Notes: a model not told the origin generated them from the letters alone. A stretch of 64,000 nucleotides of DNA from Marinobacter sp. THAF197a (GCF_009363275.1 NZ_CP045324.1:744001-808000), one strand, 5' to 3'; shown: positions 8,444 to 17,489, numbered from the stretch's first letter. A program made the numbers and translations.

Positions 8444-10090
8444 CTAAATCATCCGCCCGGGATGCGCAAAGGTAATGCGAAAGCGGCAGCCTGGCTGTTC
8501 ATCTTCCACCAGCGACAAATGCGCCTGGTTGGCCTCGCAAAGTTCCCGGGCCAGGTACAGGCCAAGGCCGGTGCCGCTCTTGTCGGTGGTGAAAAAGGGC
8601 TCAAATACCGAGTGTCGGTGTTCCCGTGCAATGCCGGGGCCGAAATCCCGGACATCCACGTAAGCCCGTTCGCCATCGGCGGTGGCGCCAACCACTAATT
8701 GTATCCTGTTTTGGCCGGTCTGCTGTTTGCTGTAGCGCAAACCATTGTCACACAGATTCACCATGACCTGTTCAATCTGGCTCTTGTCAAAGCGGGCAGG
8801 CGGTACGGCATCGTCTGCCAGTAATTCAATGATGGCTTTGGAGCCGTCGTCTCGGGTCTGCTGGAAGTCCTGAGTGAATTCGGTCAGCCAGTCCCTCACG
8901 TCCACTTGCTCTGAGTTGGCCGCCCTGCGCCGGGACAGGTCGAGCACGTTCTCAATAATGCCGTTCACCCGCTTCGAGTGTCGGCGAATGATATCCAGCA
9001 TCTGTTTGTCGCCTTTGTCCAGGTTGGGCGACTCTTCCATCAGCTGTGCTGCGTGGCTGATGGCCCCGAGGGGGTTGCGGATCTCATGGGCGATGCCTGC
9101 CGTCAGGCGCCCTAGCGACGCCAGCTTCATTTGCTGGGCTTGCTGGGTGACTTTGCTCATGTCCTCGATGAACACCAGAATCTGGTCGCCCCGCTCCTGA
9201 TCCAGTTGGGTAAAGTTGGCCTGTAGCAGGGGGGAGGTGGGCGACGCCTGAAACGGTTCGATGCGCATGTTGGGGTTTTTTAGCCAGGCCTCCAGACCTT
9301 TGCGCAACGGTTTGGGCAGTAATCGGTTTTGGTGCTCTGCGCTACCCTGGCTGTTGACCGAACCGAAAAGCAGCTCCTCCGCCGCTGCGTTAGCCAGTCG
9401 GACCTGACCAAAACGGTCCAGTACCAGAATGCCCGTTCGCATGCGCTGGATGATCTGCTGGTTGATCTGCTCCAACTCTGCAATGCTTCGGGCTCTGCTG
9501 GTGGCAAGAGCCTCGCTGCGCATCATGCGCTTTGAGATGCCTTGCAGAACAAAGGCAGCGGCAAAGTAGAGGATGCCCAGTGAACCGGCACGAACAATGT
9601 CGTCTGCAGATTCGTTGATCACCAGCACCGCCCAGCCGGAGATGCCCAGGGAGCAGATGGCCGCGAGGGCGGCATAGAAGGTGCCCATGCGACTGGGGTT
9701 GAGGATGTTCCCGGCCGCAACGGAGACAATGACCAGATTGGCGAGGCCGTTGGTGATGCCGGTGCTGGCGAGTAATAGCCCATGCATTATCAAGATATCG
9801 ATCAGGATAGACAGCGTGATGTGCCGTTGCCGGGGCTGCAGTCTGGCCAGCAGCATCAGGCCAACAAAGGCGTTGATGGCGAGATAAGACACCGCGCCCG
9901 CCTGGTAATAATCCAGCCAGCGAAATTTGGAATCGGTGGTGAATGGGTCCACAAACAGCAGGCCGACCAGCATCAGGCTGATCACCAGCCGGTAATGATT
10001 GTAGATGCGGAACAGCCTTACCTGCTGATGGTGTGCTCGTGGCCCGAAAGGAGAGCGCGCGGCTGTGGCTGAAGATGCGTCGGTTACCAT
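8444..10090 (-). CDS. pilS: Sensor histidine kinase PilS
   Basis: 548 residues. The N-terminus has about six hydrophobic segments (roughly 33-200), the membrane sensor of PilS kinases; next comes a PAS-like domain (MRTGILVLDRFGQVRLANAAAEELL), the dimerisation/phospho-acceptor motif GIAHEIRNPLGAISHAAQLM with His335, and an HATPase domain with N, G1 (DFGPGI) and G2 (GTGLGLYLAREL) boxes. It phosphorylates PilR and is thought to sense the pilin level in the inner membrane. It is divergent from nadE, with only 93 bases between them. Confidence 0.95.
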   Translation of the reverse strand: MVTDASSATAARSPFGPRAHHQQVRLFRIYNHYRLVISLMLVGLLFVDPFTTDSKFRWLDYYQAGAVSYLAINAFVGLMLLARLQPRQRHITLSILIDILIMHGLLLASTGITNGLANLVIVSVAAGNILNPSRMGTFYAALAAICSLGISGWAVLVINESADDIVRAGSLGILYFAAAFVLQGISKRMMRSEALATSRARSIAELEQINQQIIQRMRTGILVLDRFGQVRLANAAAEELLFGSVNSQGSAEHQNRLLPKPLRKGLEAWLKNPNMRIEPFQASPTSPLLQANFTQLDQERGDQILVFIEDMSKVTQQAQQMKLASLGRLTAGIAHEIRNPLGAISHAAQLMEESPNLDKGDKQMLDIIRRHSKRVNGIIENVLDLSRRRAANSEQVDVRDWLTEFTQDFQQTRDDGSKAIIELLADDAVPPARFDKSQIEQVMVNLCDNGLRYSKQQTGQNRIQLVVGATADGERAYVDVRDFGPGIAREHRHSVFEPFFTTDKSGTGLGLYLARELCEANQAHLSLVEDEQPGCRFRITFAHPGRMI

Positions 10091-10140
10091 GGGTATGGTT
10101 ATCTGCCTTTGGTCAGGAGAAATCCTTGTCTATGGAGGGT

Positions 10141-10146
10141 TATAAT
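10141..10146 (+). promoter_or_regulatory. Candidate -10 box for nadE
   Basis: A consensus TATAAT lies 37 bases before the nadE start in the pilS/nadE divergent region. I find no good -35 box at 16-18 bases, so the promoter call is weak. Confidence 0.3.
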
Positions 10147-10183
10147 AGCCTTTTAACGGCAATAAGTTACAGGAGCCCTGATC

Positions 10184-11848
10184 ATGACGGTAACCGGTAC
10201 AACCACCGAAGACACTGCTGCGCCCCGTAAGCTACGGGTGGTGATGGCCCAGCTGGATTTTCTGGTGGGGGATATTCCTGGCAATACCGACTTGATCATT
10301 CAGGCTACCCGTGAGGCAGAGGAGCAGCATCAGGCTGATATCGTGTTGTTCCCGGAGCTTTGCCTGACAGGGTACCCACCGGAAGACCTGTTGCTTCGGC
10401 CGAGCCTGGATTTGAGAGTCCAAGAAGCGCTTGAGCGTTTGAAGCAGGCGAATCTGGCCCCCGCCATGATCATTGGTGCGCCTTTCCGCGCGGCGGGCCT
10501 GCTCTACAACGCGGCAGTGGTCATCGAAGCGGGGGAAATCCGGGGCCGGTATTTCAAACGCTGCCCACCCAACTACCAGGTATTTGATGAAAAACGCTAC
10601 TTTGCCGAAGGCTCCCAGACCCTGGTCGTCGACATCAAAGGGGTTCCGGTAGGTATCACGGTGTGTGAAGACCTTTGGAAAGATGGCCCCCTGGAGGATG
10701 CGGCAGCCGCTGGTGCCCAGTTGGTCCTGAACCTGAACGCGTCTCCCTACGACATCGACAAGCAGGCCCGCCGCAAGGCGTTGCTGGAGCGAAAAGCCTC
10801 GGAAAATCGCGTCAGTATCGTCTATGTCAACCTGGTGGGTGGGCAGGACGAACTGGTGTTTGATGGAGGTTCGATGGTTTATGACCACTCAGGTACTTTG
10901 AAAGTCGAAATTCCCCAGTTCACCAACGGCCTGTTCCCGGTGGATTTTCTCGGTGAACACCACTGCCAGCCGGTGTCTCAGCCATTGCCGCCGGAGCCGT
11001 CACTGGAAGCGAATGTTTATAATGCGCTAGTCACCGGTGTTCGGGACTATGTTAATAAAAACGGCTTCAAGTCTGTGGTGCTTGGCTTGTCCGGCGGCAT
11101 TGATTCCGCGGTGACTCTGGCAGTGGCGGCGGATGCCCTGGGCAAGGAGCGGGTGCGGGCGGTGATGATGCCATTCCGTTATACCTCAAGCGCCAGCCTG
11201 GAAGACGCGGAAGCCCAGGCGAGGGCTATGGGCGTTCAGTACGATGTGTTCTCCATTGAGCCCATGTACGACACCTTTATGGCGACCCTGGCAAAACCCT
11301 TTGAGGGCACGCGCCCGGACACCACGGAAGAAAACCTCCAGGCTCGCCTGCGCGGTGTGTTGCTGATGTCCTTGTCCAACAAGTTTGGCTCTCTGGTGCT
11401 GACCACCGGTAACAAAAGCGAGATGGCGGTGGGCTACTCCACGCTCTATGGCGATATGGCCGGCGGCTTCGATGTGCTCAAAGACGTACCGAAAACCCTG
11501 GTGTTCCGCCTGGCCTGGTACCGCAACGGCGTGTCACCGGTGATTCCTGAGAGGGTCATTACCCGCCCGCCGTCGGCCGAGCTGGCGCCAGACCAGAAAG
11601 ACGAAGACAGCCTGCCCGGCTACGACATCCTTGACCAGATTCTGCATTTTTACGTAGAGCGGGATTACAGTGCCGAGGCGATTGTCGCAGAGGGGTTTGC
11701 GCGGGCGGATGTTGAGCGGGTGGTGCGCCTGGTGGACATTAACGAGTATAAGCGGCGCCAGGCGCCTATCGGCGTGCGCATTACTGAGCGTGGCTTCGGG
11801 AAGGATCGCCGTTACCCGATTACCAATGGCTGGAAGATCGGTTTCTGA
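10184..11848 (+). CDS. nadE: Glutamine-dependent NAD+ synthetase
   Basis: 554 residues. The N-terminal carbon-nitrogen hydrolase (glutaminase) domain has the Glu-Lys-Cys triad at E58 (FPELCLTGYPP), K125 (RYFKRCPPNY) and C161 (TVCEDLW). The C-terminal synthetase domain has the PP-loop GLSGGIDSAV (about 301-310), followed by TTGNKSEMAVGYSTLYGDMAG. It makes NAD+ from nicotinate adenine dinucleotide, using ATP and ammonia from glutamine. The start ATG has CAGGAG at a proper distance. It is flanked by pilS (divergent) and bamD (convergent), with a shared terminator; in Pseudomonas nadE is, as I recall, elsewhere. Confidence 0.96.
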   Translation: MTVTGTTTEDTAAPRKLRVVMAQLDFLVGDIPGNTDLIIQATREAEEQHQADIVLFPELCLTGYPPEDLLLRPSLDLRVQEALERLKQANLAPAMIIGAPFRAAGLLYNAAVVIEAGEIRGRYFKRCPPNYQVFDEKRYFAEGSQTLVVDIKGVPVGITVCEDLWKDGPLEDAAAAGAQLVLNLNASPYDIDKQARRKALLERKASENRVSIVYVNLVGGQDELVFDGGSMVYDHSGTLKVEIPQFTNGLFPVDFLGEHHCQPVSQPLPPEPSLEANVYNALVTGVRDYVNKNGFKSVVLGLSGGIDSAVTLAVAADALGKERVRAVMMPFRYTSSASLEDAEAQARAMGVQYDVFSIEPMYDTFMATLAKPFEGTRPDTTEENLQARLRGVLLMSLSNKFGSLVLTTGNKSEMAVGYSTLYGDMAGGFDVLKDVPKTLVFRLAWYRNGVSPVIPERVITRPPSAELAPDQKDEDSLPGYDILDQILHFYVERDYSAEAIVAEGFARADVERVVRLVDINEYKRRQAPIGVRITERGFGKDRRYPITNGWKIGF

Positions 11849-11869
11849 GTTCCTGGCTTGAAACAAAAA

Positions 11870-11900
11870 GGGCCGGCAGTGAAGACTGCCGGCCCTTTTT
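11870..11900. terminator. Bidirectional terminator between nadE and bamD
   Basis: GGGCCGGCAGT (11870-11880), tetraloop GAAG, ACTGCCGGCCC (11885-11895), with A-tract before and TTTTT after, so it can serve both converging genes. Confidence 0.9.
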
Positions 11901-11918
11901 ACTATTACGCTGGTTGGC

Positions 11919-12752
11919 TTACTCGTCGCCCATCAGGCCAAAGGTGACCACATTGGTGAGCGAGCGATTCTGGCGGCGCAGGCGGTCAGACTGGAATTCG
12001 CCGTTCTCATCAAACGCCTCGCTGTTGGGGAAGTTGGTGCGCAGGGTGGCAATGGCATCGCTGGCGCCTTTTTTCAGGTCCATTAACCGGAAGGTATCGG
12101 CCAGCAGAATCAGGGCCTCTTCAACGGATGGTGAGGACGGGTAGTTCTCCACAACAAAACGGGCCCGGTTGTTTGCAGCGATGTATGCCTCACGCTTGAT
12201 GTAATAGCGGGCGGCGTGCAGCTCCAGTTCCGCCATCCGGTTGCGTACGGCGATCATACGCTGGCGGGCATCCGGGGCGTATTCACTGTCCGGGAAGCGG
12301 TTCAGCAGTTGGGAGAAATCCCGGAAGGCCTGCAGTTGCTCGCCAGGGTTTCGGGCGGCAACATCAATGGCGAAGTATCGCGCCGCCAGACCGATATCGA
12401 GATTATAGGAAGCAAGGCCGCGCATATAGAGCGCGTAGTCCAGGTGTTCGCTCTGCGGATTCAAACGCATGAACCGATCTGCTGCCGCCCGAGATCCCTC
12501 GAGGTCAAGATTCTGGTAGCGGGCATAGATCAGGTCCAACTGGGCCTGTTCGGCATAACGGCCGAACGGGTAGTAGGTTTCCAGGGCATCAAGGTTCTGC
12601 TCGGCTTCATTGAAGTTGCCGGAGTTCATCGCCTTTCGGGCATTGTCGTAATAGGTCTTCTCCGGCAGCACTTCCACGTCTTTTTTGGAGGCGCAGCCGG
12701 TGGCCAGCGCTATCATTGTGGAAAGTAGCAGTAATCGGACAACTGATCTCAT
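11919..12752 (-). CDS. bamD: Outer membrane assembly lipoprotein BamD
   Basis: 277 residues from the ATG at 12750-12752. A lipoprotein signal is clear (VRLLLLSTMIALATGCASK, lipobox ATGC). The rest is a series of TPR helices (YYDNARKAMNSGNFNEAEQNLDALETYYPFGRYAEQAQ and so on). BamD is the essential lipoprotein of the BAM complex that folds outer membrane beta-barrels. The reading frame stays open much further upstream across rluD, but the signal peptide fixes the start. It is divergent from rluD, as in E. coli and Pseudomonas. Confidence 0.95.
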   Translation of the reverse strand: MRSVVRLLLLSTMIALATGCASKKDVEVLPEKTYYDNARKAMNSGNFNEAEQNLDALETYYPFGRYAEQAQLDLIYARYQNLDLEGSRAAADRFMRLNPQSEHLDYALYMRGLASYNLDIGLAARYFAIDVAARNPGEQLQAFRDFSQLLNRFPDSEYAPDARQRMIAVRNRMAELELHAARYYIKREAYIAANNRARFVVENYPSSPSVEEALILLADTFRLMDLKKGASDAIATLRTNFPNSEAFDENGEFQSDRLRRQNRSLTNVVTFGLMGDE

Positions 12753-12815
12753 GCCGGAATCCCGTATAATGGTCACAACTTGAATGAATTTCGCATTGTA
12801 GCAAAAAGAGGCTGA

Positions 12816-13793
12816 ATGTCTTCCAATAACCGGATTACCGGACATTACATAGTACCCCCGCAGCTCAGCGACAAGCGCCTGGACCAGGCCGCCGCCGAGT
12901 TGATGCCCGAGCATTCCCGCTCGCGCCTGCAGTCCTGGATCAAAAGTGGCGCCTTGACCGTTAACGGCGCCGTTCGCAAGCCCAGAGACAAGGTGATGCT
13001 GGATGACGTTCTCGACCTGGATGCCGAGCCGGAAGTGCAGGTGACCTGGGAAGCCGAGCCCATCAGCCTGGACATTGTCTACGAAGATGAGCACCTGCTG
13101 GTGATCAACAAGCCGGCGGGCCTGGTGGTACATCCTGCCGCCGGCCACGCCGATGGCACCCTGGTCAACGCTCTGCTGAATCATGCGCCAGAGGTAGAGA
13201 ACCTGCCCCGGGCCGGCATTGTTCACCGCCTGGATAAGGACACTTCCGGCATCATGGTGGTGGCCCGAAGCCTGATCGCCCACACCTCCCTGGTGGACCA
13301 GCTGCAAACCCGAACCATGGGCCGGGAGTACGAAGCGGTCGTGGTTGGGTCATTGACCGGAGGTGCCACCGTAGACGCACCCATCGGCCGACACCCCCAG
13401 GATCGCAAGCGCATGGCCGTGGTCCCGTCCGGAAAACCGGCGGTCACCCACTATCGGTTGCTGGAGCGTTTCGCCGCCCATACCCACATCCAGTGCAAAC
13501 TGGAAAGCGGCCGAACCCACCAGATCCGCGTACACATGACCCATGTGCGCCACCCCCTGGTGGGCGACCCGGCATACGGCGGCCGCCTCCGCCTGCCCAA
13601 GGGCACCACAGAAGAACTTCGCCAGGCGCTGGCTGCGTTTAGCCGCCAGGCCCTGCATGCCAGAAGGCTGACTCTGGAACATCCGGAAACCGGCGAAACC
13701 CTCAGCTGGGAAGTGCCGCTGCCGGAAGACATGGTTCAACTCATCGAAGCCCTGCGCAAGCACGCCCGGGAGCTGGAAAACAGTGATTTCTGA
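12816..13793 (+). CDS. rluD: 23S rRNA pseudouridine(1911/1915/1917) synthase RluD
   Basis: 325 residues. An N-terminal S4 RNA-binding domain (DQAAAELMPEHSRSRLQSWIKSG) is followed by the RluA-family catalytic domain with the catalytic aspartate in GIVHRLDKDTSGIMV (Asp140), and the conserved ESGRTHQIRVHM. It modifies helix 69 of 23S rRNA in late ribosome assembly. It overlaps pgeF by 11 bases and so forms an operon with it. Confidence 0.95.
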   Translation: MSSNNRITGHYIVPPQLSDKRLDQAAAELMPEHSRSRLQSWIKSGALTVNGAVRKPRDKVMLDDVLDLDAEPEVQVTWEAEPISLDIVYEDEHLLVINKPAGLVVHPAAGHADGTLVNALLNHAPEVENLPRAGIVHRLDKDTSGIMVVARSLIAHTSLVDQLQTRTMGREYEAVVVGSLTGGATVDAPIGRHPQDRKRMAVVPSGKPAVTHYRLLERFAAHTHIQCKLESGRTHQIRVHMTHVRHPLVGDPAYGGRLRLPKGTTEELRQALAAFSRQALHARRLTLEHPETGETLSWEVPLPEDMVQLIEALRKHARELENSDF

Positions 13794-14538
13794 CAATAAC
13801 ACCCTGACCCCGAGCTGGCGCGCACCAGCTCACGTGCGGGCCCTGTGCACAACCCGAAAAGGTGGTATAAGCCTGCCGCCCTGGGAAGCACTGAACCTGG
13901 GCGGGCACGTCAACGACAACCCGGATCACGTGGCTGAAAACCGCAGCCGCCTGGCGGGATTTATCGGCCTGGATGCCAACAACATTGGCTGGCTCAACCA
14001 GGTACACGGCACCGGCGTGGTAGAACTCACGCCAGATAACGTTGGGGCGATCCCCGAAGCCGATGCCAGCTACACCCGGCAGCCCGGAATCGCGTGCGCC
14101 ATCCTCACCGCCGACTGCCTGCCCGTCATCCTGGCAGACACCGACGGCACCGTCATAGGCGCTGCTCACGCTGGCTGGCGTAGCCTTTGCGGCGGCGTAC
14201 TCGAAAGCCTGATCACCGCCATGGCGGTACCCCCGTCCAACCTCCAGGCCTGGCTCGGCCCCGCCATAGGCCCCGACAGCTTCGAAGTCGGCCCCGAAGT
14301 CCGTCAGGCCTTCCTCGACCACAACCCCGATGCTAGCCAGGCTTTCATTCCCTCAAAACAGCGTCCCGGCCACTACCTGGCCAATATCTACCAACTCGCG
14401 AGCCAGCGTTTGAAAGCAGCCGGCGTTACGTCCATCTCTGGCGGAAGCTTGTGCACCGTCAACGACAGCGACTGGTTCTTCTCGTATCGACGAGACGGTG
14501 AAACCGGAAGAATGGCGACGTTGATCTGGATGAAGTGA
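13783..14538 (+). CDS. pgeF: Peptidoglycan editing factor PgeF / purine nucleoside phosphorylase (YfiH, laccase-domain family)
   Basis: 251 residues from a GTG start inside the end of rluD. The family's metal and active-site residues are present: His in WLNQVHGTG, Cys in LTADCLPV, His in GAAHAGWR, plus WLGPAIGP and the C-terminal DWFFSYRRDG. E. coli YfiH hydrolyses mis-made UDP-MurNAc-L-Ser and related proteins act as purine nucleoside phosphorylases; which activity dominates here cannot be read from sequence. The rluD-pgeF-clpB order is widely conserved. Confidence 0.92.
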   Translation: MISDNNTLTPSWRAPAHVRALCTTRKGGISLPPWEALNLGGHVNDNPDHVAENRSRLAGFIGLDANNIGWLNQVHGTGVVELTPDNVGAIPEADASYTRQPGIACAILTADCLPVILADTDGTVIGAAHAGWRSLCGGVLESLITAMAVPPSNLQAWLGPAIGPDSFEVGPEVRQAFLDHNPDASQAFIPSKQRPGHYLANIYQLASQRLKAAGVTSISGGSLCTVNDSDWFFSYRRDGETGRMATLIWMK

Positions 14539-14595
14539 TCATTAGCCAATAGTCCCTCTTGCCGAAAAGGCGACAAGCACCGAATTCGGCGGGCC

Positions 14596-14695
14596 GGGGC
14601 AGGATCTGCTTCCCGGAACTGTCTGCAGCATGGATGCTGCAGTCAAGCCTACATGGATGTATTCACGGCGTGTTCCGGGAAGCAGATCCTGCCCC
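14596..14695. repeat. Perfect 24-bp inverted repeat with nested palindrome
   Basis: Arms 14596-14619 and 14672-14695 are exact reverse complements (24 of 24), separated by 52 bases. The loop contains a second palindrome, CTGCAGCAT (623-631 of 14 kb) and ATGCTGCAG (14634-14642), followed by a non-palindromic stretch containing ACATGGATGTATTCACGGCG. There is no T-run and no obvious target duplication. It may be a dispersed intergenic repeat of the REP/BIME or MITE kind, or a structured transcript end for rluD-pgeF. It has no gene: short open frames across it look spurious. The rest of the 353-base pgeF-clpB gap holds the clpB promoter. Confidence 0.85.
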
Positions 14696-14788
14696 AGCCC
14701 ATGCTCCGCTGTATCATGCCCGAAACCAAGTCTATCGCTCGCCAAGACTGACCGCCGTCAAATTTCTGACGAAATAGCCCCGAGCCAA

Positions 14789-14815
14789 CTTGAAGTCCCC
14801 CAGGTTGCCCCTACA
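14789..14815 (+). promoter_or_regulatory. Sigma-32 (heat-shock) type promoter for clpB
   Basis: CTTGAA (14789-14794), a 13-base spacer, then CCCCTACA (14808-14815). This fits the RpoH consensus CTTGAA-N13/14-CCCCATNT with few mismatches and lies 77 bases before clpB, a heat-shock gene under RpoH control in other gammaproteobacteria. Confidence 0.75.
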
Positions 14816-14891
14816 TTAATTGTCAAAGCAACACGAATACCCTTCACCAACCACCAACTGGTATTCGCACAAAATTCGGGGAAACGAACAC

Positions 14892-17468
14892 ATGAGAATC
14901 GACAAACTCACCAGCAAACTGCAAAGCGCCCTGGCCGACGCCCAGTCCATTGCCGTCGGCAAAGACCACAACTTCATCGAGCCGGTTCACCTGATGCAGG
15001 CCCTGCTCGACCAGCAAGGTGGGTCCATCAAGCCCCTGCTCAAACAGGTGGGTGTGGAGCCCGGCCGCGTGCGCCAGGCCATCGCCAAAGAAATTGAAAA
15101 CCTGCCGGAAGTGCAGGGCAACGCCGGCGACGTCTCCATGTCCAACGACATGGGCCGGCTGTTCAACATGGCGGACAAACTGGCCCAGAAGCGCGGCGAC
15201 CAGTTCATCTCCAGTGAACTCATTCTGCTGGCAGCCGTCGAAGACCGCGGCTCCCTCGGCCGTGTGCTGAGAGAACAGGGCGTGGACAAGGCTGCCCTGG
15301 AAAAAGCCATTGATGCCGTGCGCGGCGGCGAAACCGTCAACGACGCCAGTGCCGAAGAAAACCGTCAGGCGTTGTCCAAATACACCATCGACCTCACCGA
15401 GCGGGCCGAAGCCGGCAAACTGGACCCGGTCATCGGCCGCGATGACGAAATTCGCCGCACCATCCAGGTACTCCAGCGCCGCCGTAAGAACAACCCCGTG
15501 CTGATTGGTGAGCCGGGTGTGGGTAAAACCGCCATCGTTGAAGGCCTGGCCCAGCGGATTGTTAACGGAGAAGTGCCGGACGGCCTCAAGGATAAAAAGG
15601 TGCTGTCTCTGGACATGGGTGCCCTCATCGCTGGCGCCAAGTTCCGCGGTGAGTTCGAAGAGCGCCTGAAAGCCGTGCTCAACGAGCTGTCCAAACAGGA
15701 AGGTCAGATCATCCTGTTCATCGATGAGATCCATACCATGGTCGGCGCCGGCAAAGCCGAAGGCTCCATGGACGCCGGCAACATGCTCAAGCCCGCGCTG
15801 GCACGGGGAGAGTTGCACTGCGTAGGCGCCACCACCCTGAACGAGTACCGGGAAAACATCGAGAAAGACGCAGCGCTCGAGCGCCGTTTCCAGAAAGTTC
15901 TGGTGACCGAGCCCAGCGAGGAAGACACCATTGCAATTCTTCGGGGCCTCAAAGAGCGCTACGAAGTTCACCACGGTGTGGAAGTGACCGATGGCGCGAT
16001 CATCGCCGCCGCGAAACTGTCCCACCGTTACATTACCGATCGCCAGCTGCCGGATAAGGCTATCGATCTGGTAGACGAAGCGGCCAGCCAGATTCGTATG
16101 GAAATGGATTCCAAGCCCGAGGCGTTGGATCGCCTGGAGCGGCGCCTGATTCAGCTCAAGATTGAACGCGAGGCCCTGAAGAAAGAAACCGATGCTGCTT
16201 CCAAAAAGCGGTTGGAAGAGTTGTCCTCGGTGATCGGCAATGTCGAACGTGAATACGCCGATCTGGAAGAAGTCTGGAATACCGAGAAAGCGGCACTCCA
16301 CGGCTCCCAGAAGATCAAGAGCCAGCTGGAGCAGGCCCGGATTGACCTGGAAAACGCCCGCCGCGCGGGCGATCTGGGCAAAATGTCTGAGCTTCAGTAC
16401 GGCACCATTCCGGAACTGGAGCGCCAGCTGGATATGGCCAGCCAGGCTGAAATGATGGAAATGAAGCTGCTGCGTAACCGGGTCACCGACGAGGAAATCG
16501 CCGAGATCGTCTCCAAGTGGACCGGCATCCCGGTATCGAAGATGCTGGAGGGCGAGCGGGATAAACTGATGCGCATGGAAGACGCCCTGCACGACCGGGT
16601 GATCGGCCAGCATGAAGCGGTCGAGGCGGTCTCCAATGCCGTGCGTCGGTCCCGGGCCGGGTTGTCTGATCCCAACCGGCCGAATGGCTCGTTCCTGTTC
16701 CTCGGGCCGACCGGTGTGGGCAAGACCGAGCTGTGTAAGGCTCTGGCATCGTTCCTGTTTGATACCGAAGAGGCCATGGTGCGGATCGATATGTCCGAGT
16801 TTATGGAGAAGCACTCCGTTGCTCGTCTGATCGGCGCGCCTCCTGGTTACGTGGGCTACGAAGAGGGAGGCTACCTGACCGAGGCGGTGCGCCGCCGGCC
16901 TTACTCGGTGCTGCTGCTGGATGAGGTCGAAAAGGCCCATCCTGATGTGTTCAATATCCTGCTGCAGGTGCTGGATGATGGTCGCCTGACCGACGGCCAG
17001 GGCCGTACGGTCGACTTCCGGAATACCGTGATCGTGATGACCTCCAACCTGGGTTCCCACATCATTCAGGAAAAGGCGGGCGAGGAAAACTACGACGCCA
17101 TGAAGGCGGCAGTCATGGAGGAGGTTGGCACGCACTTCCGCCCTGAGTTCATCAACCGGGTGGACGAAGTGGTGGTGTTCCATCCGCTGGCGGAAGGCCA
17201 GATTCAAGGTATTGCCCGTATCCAGATCGAGAATCTGGCGCGGCGATTGAAGGATCAGGATATGAAGCTAGAGCTGGACGATGCGGTTATGCAACTGCTG
17301 GCGGAAGTGGGCTACGACCCGGTCTACGGTGCACGTCCTCTCAAACGTGCGATTCAGCGGATGATTGAAAACCCGCTGGCGCAGAAGCTACTGCAGGGCG
17401 GCTTTGTGCCCGGCGACACTATTCGTGCCGCTGTAGAGAACGACCAGTTGGTGTTCTCGAAGGCCTGA
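14892..17468 (+). CDS. clpB: ClpB disaggregase
   Basis: 858 residues from the ATG at 14892, chosen because the protein then begins MRIDKLTSKLQSAL like other ClpB; the frame is open further upstream. Order: N-domain, first AAA+ domain with Walker A GEPGVGKT (206-213), a long coiled-coil middle domain (about 400-525), and second AAA+ domain with GPTGVGKT (605-612). Both motifs fall at the same residue numbers as, to my recollection, in E. coli ClpB. It rescues aggregated proteins with DnaK. Heat-shock control is supported by the promoter at 14789-14815. A strong terminator follows. Confidence 0.97.
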   Translation: MRIDKLTSKLQSALADAQSIAVGKDHNFIEPVHLMQALLDQQGGSIKPLLKQVGVEPGRVRQAIAKEIENLPEVQGNAGDVSMSNDMGRLFNMADKLAQKRGDQFISSELILLAAVEDRGSLGRVLREQGVDKAALEKAIDAVRGGETVNDASAEENRQALSKYTIDLTERAEAGKLDPVIGRDDEIRRTIQVLQRRRKNNPVLIGEPGVGKTAIVEGLAQRIVNGEVPDGLKDKKVLSLDMGALIAGAKFRGEFEERLKAVLNELSKQEGQIILFIDEIHTMVGAGKAEGSMDAGNMLKPALARGELHCVGATTLNEYRENIEKDAALERRFQKVLVTEPSEEDTIAILRGLKERYEVHHGVEVTDGAIIAAAKLSHRYITDRQLPDKAIDLVDEAASQIRMEMDSKPEALDRLERRLIQLKIEREALKKETDAASKKRLEELSSVIGNVEREYADLEEVWNTEKAALHGSQKIKSQLEQARIDLENARRAGDLGKMSELQYGTIPELERQLDMASQAEMMEMKLLRNRVTDEEIAEIVSKWTGIPVSKMLEGERDKLMRMEDALHDRVIGQHEAVEAVSNAVRRSRAGLSDPNRPNGSFLFLGPTGVGKTELCKALASFLFDTEEAMVRIDMSEFMEKHSVARLIGAPPGYVGYEEGGYLTEAVRRRPYSVLLLDEVEKAHPDVFNILLQVLDDGRLTDGQGRTVDFRNTVIVMTSNLGSHIIQEKAGEENYDAMKAAVMEEVGTHFRPEFINRVDEVVVFHPLAEGQIQGIARIQIENLARRLKDQDMKLELDDAVMQLLAEVGYDPVYGARPLKRAIQRMIENPLAQKLLQGGFVPGDTIRAAVENDQLVFSKA

Positions 17469-17489
17469 CAAAGCCAGCGTCAGCCAATT

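Noticed and set aside
12753..13307. Possible N-terminal extension of bamD by about 185 codons
   Set aside because: It would run antisense through rluD, and the lipoprotein signal begins at the ATG at 12752.
14559..14777. Short open frames across the pgeF-clpB gap
   Set aside because: They run through both arms of the inverted repeat, lack ribosome sites and have no protein-like pattern.
14844..17207. Very long antisense open frame opposite clpB
   Set aside because: It mirrors the codon pattern of a strongly GC3-biased gene. Its translation is rich in His, Gln and Val without domain structure, and clpB is certain on the other strand.
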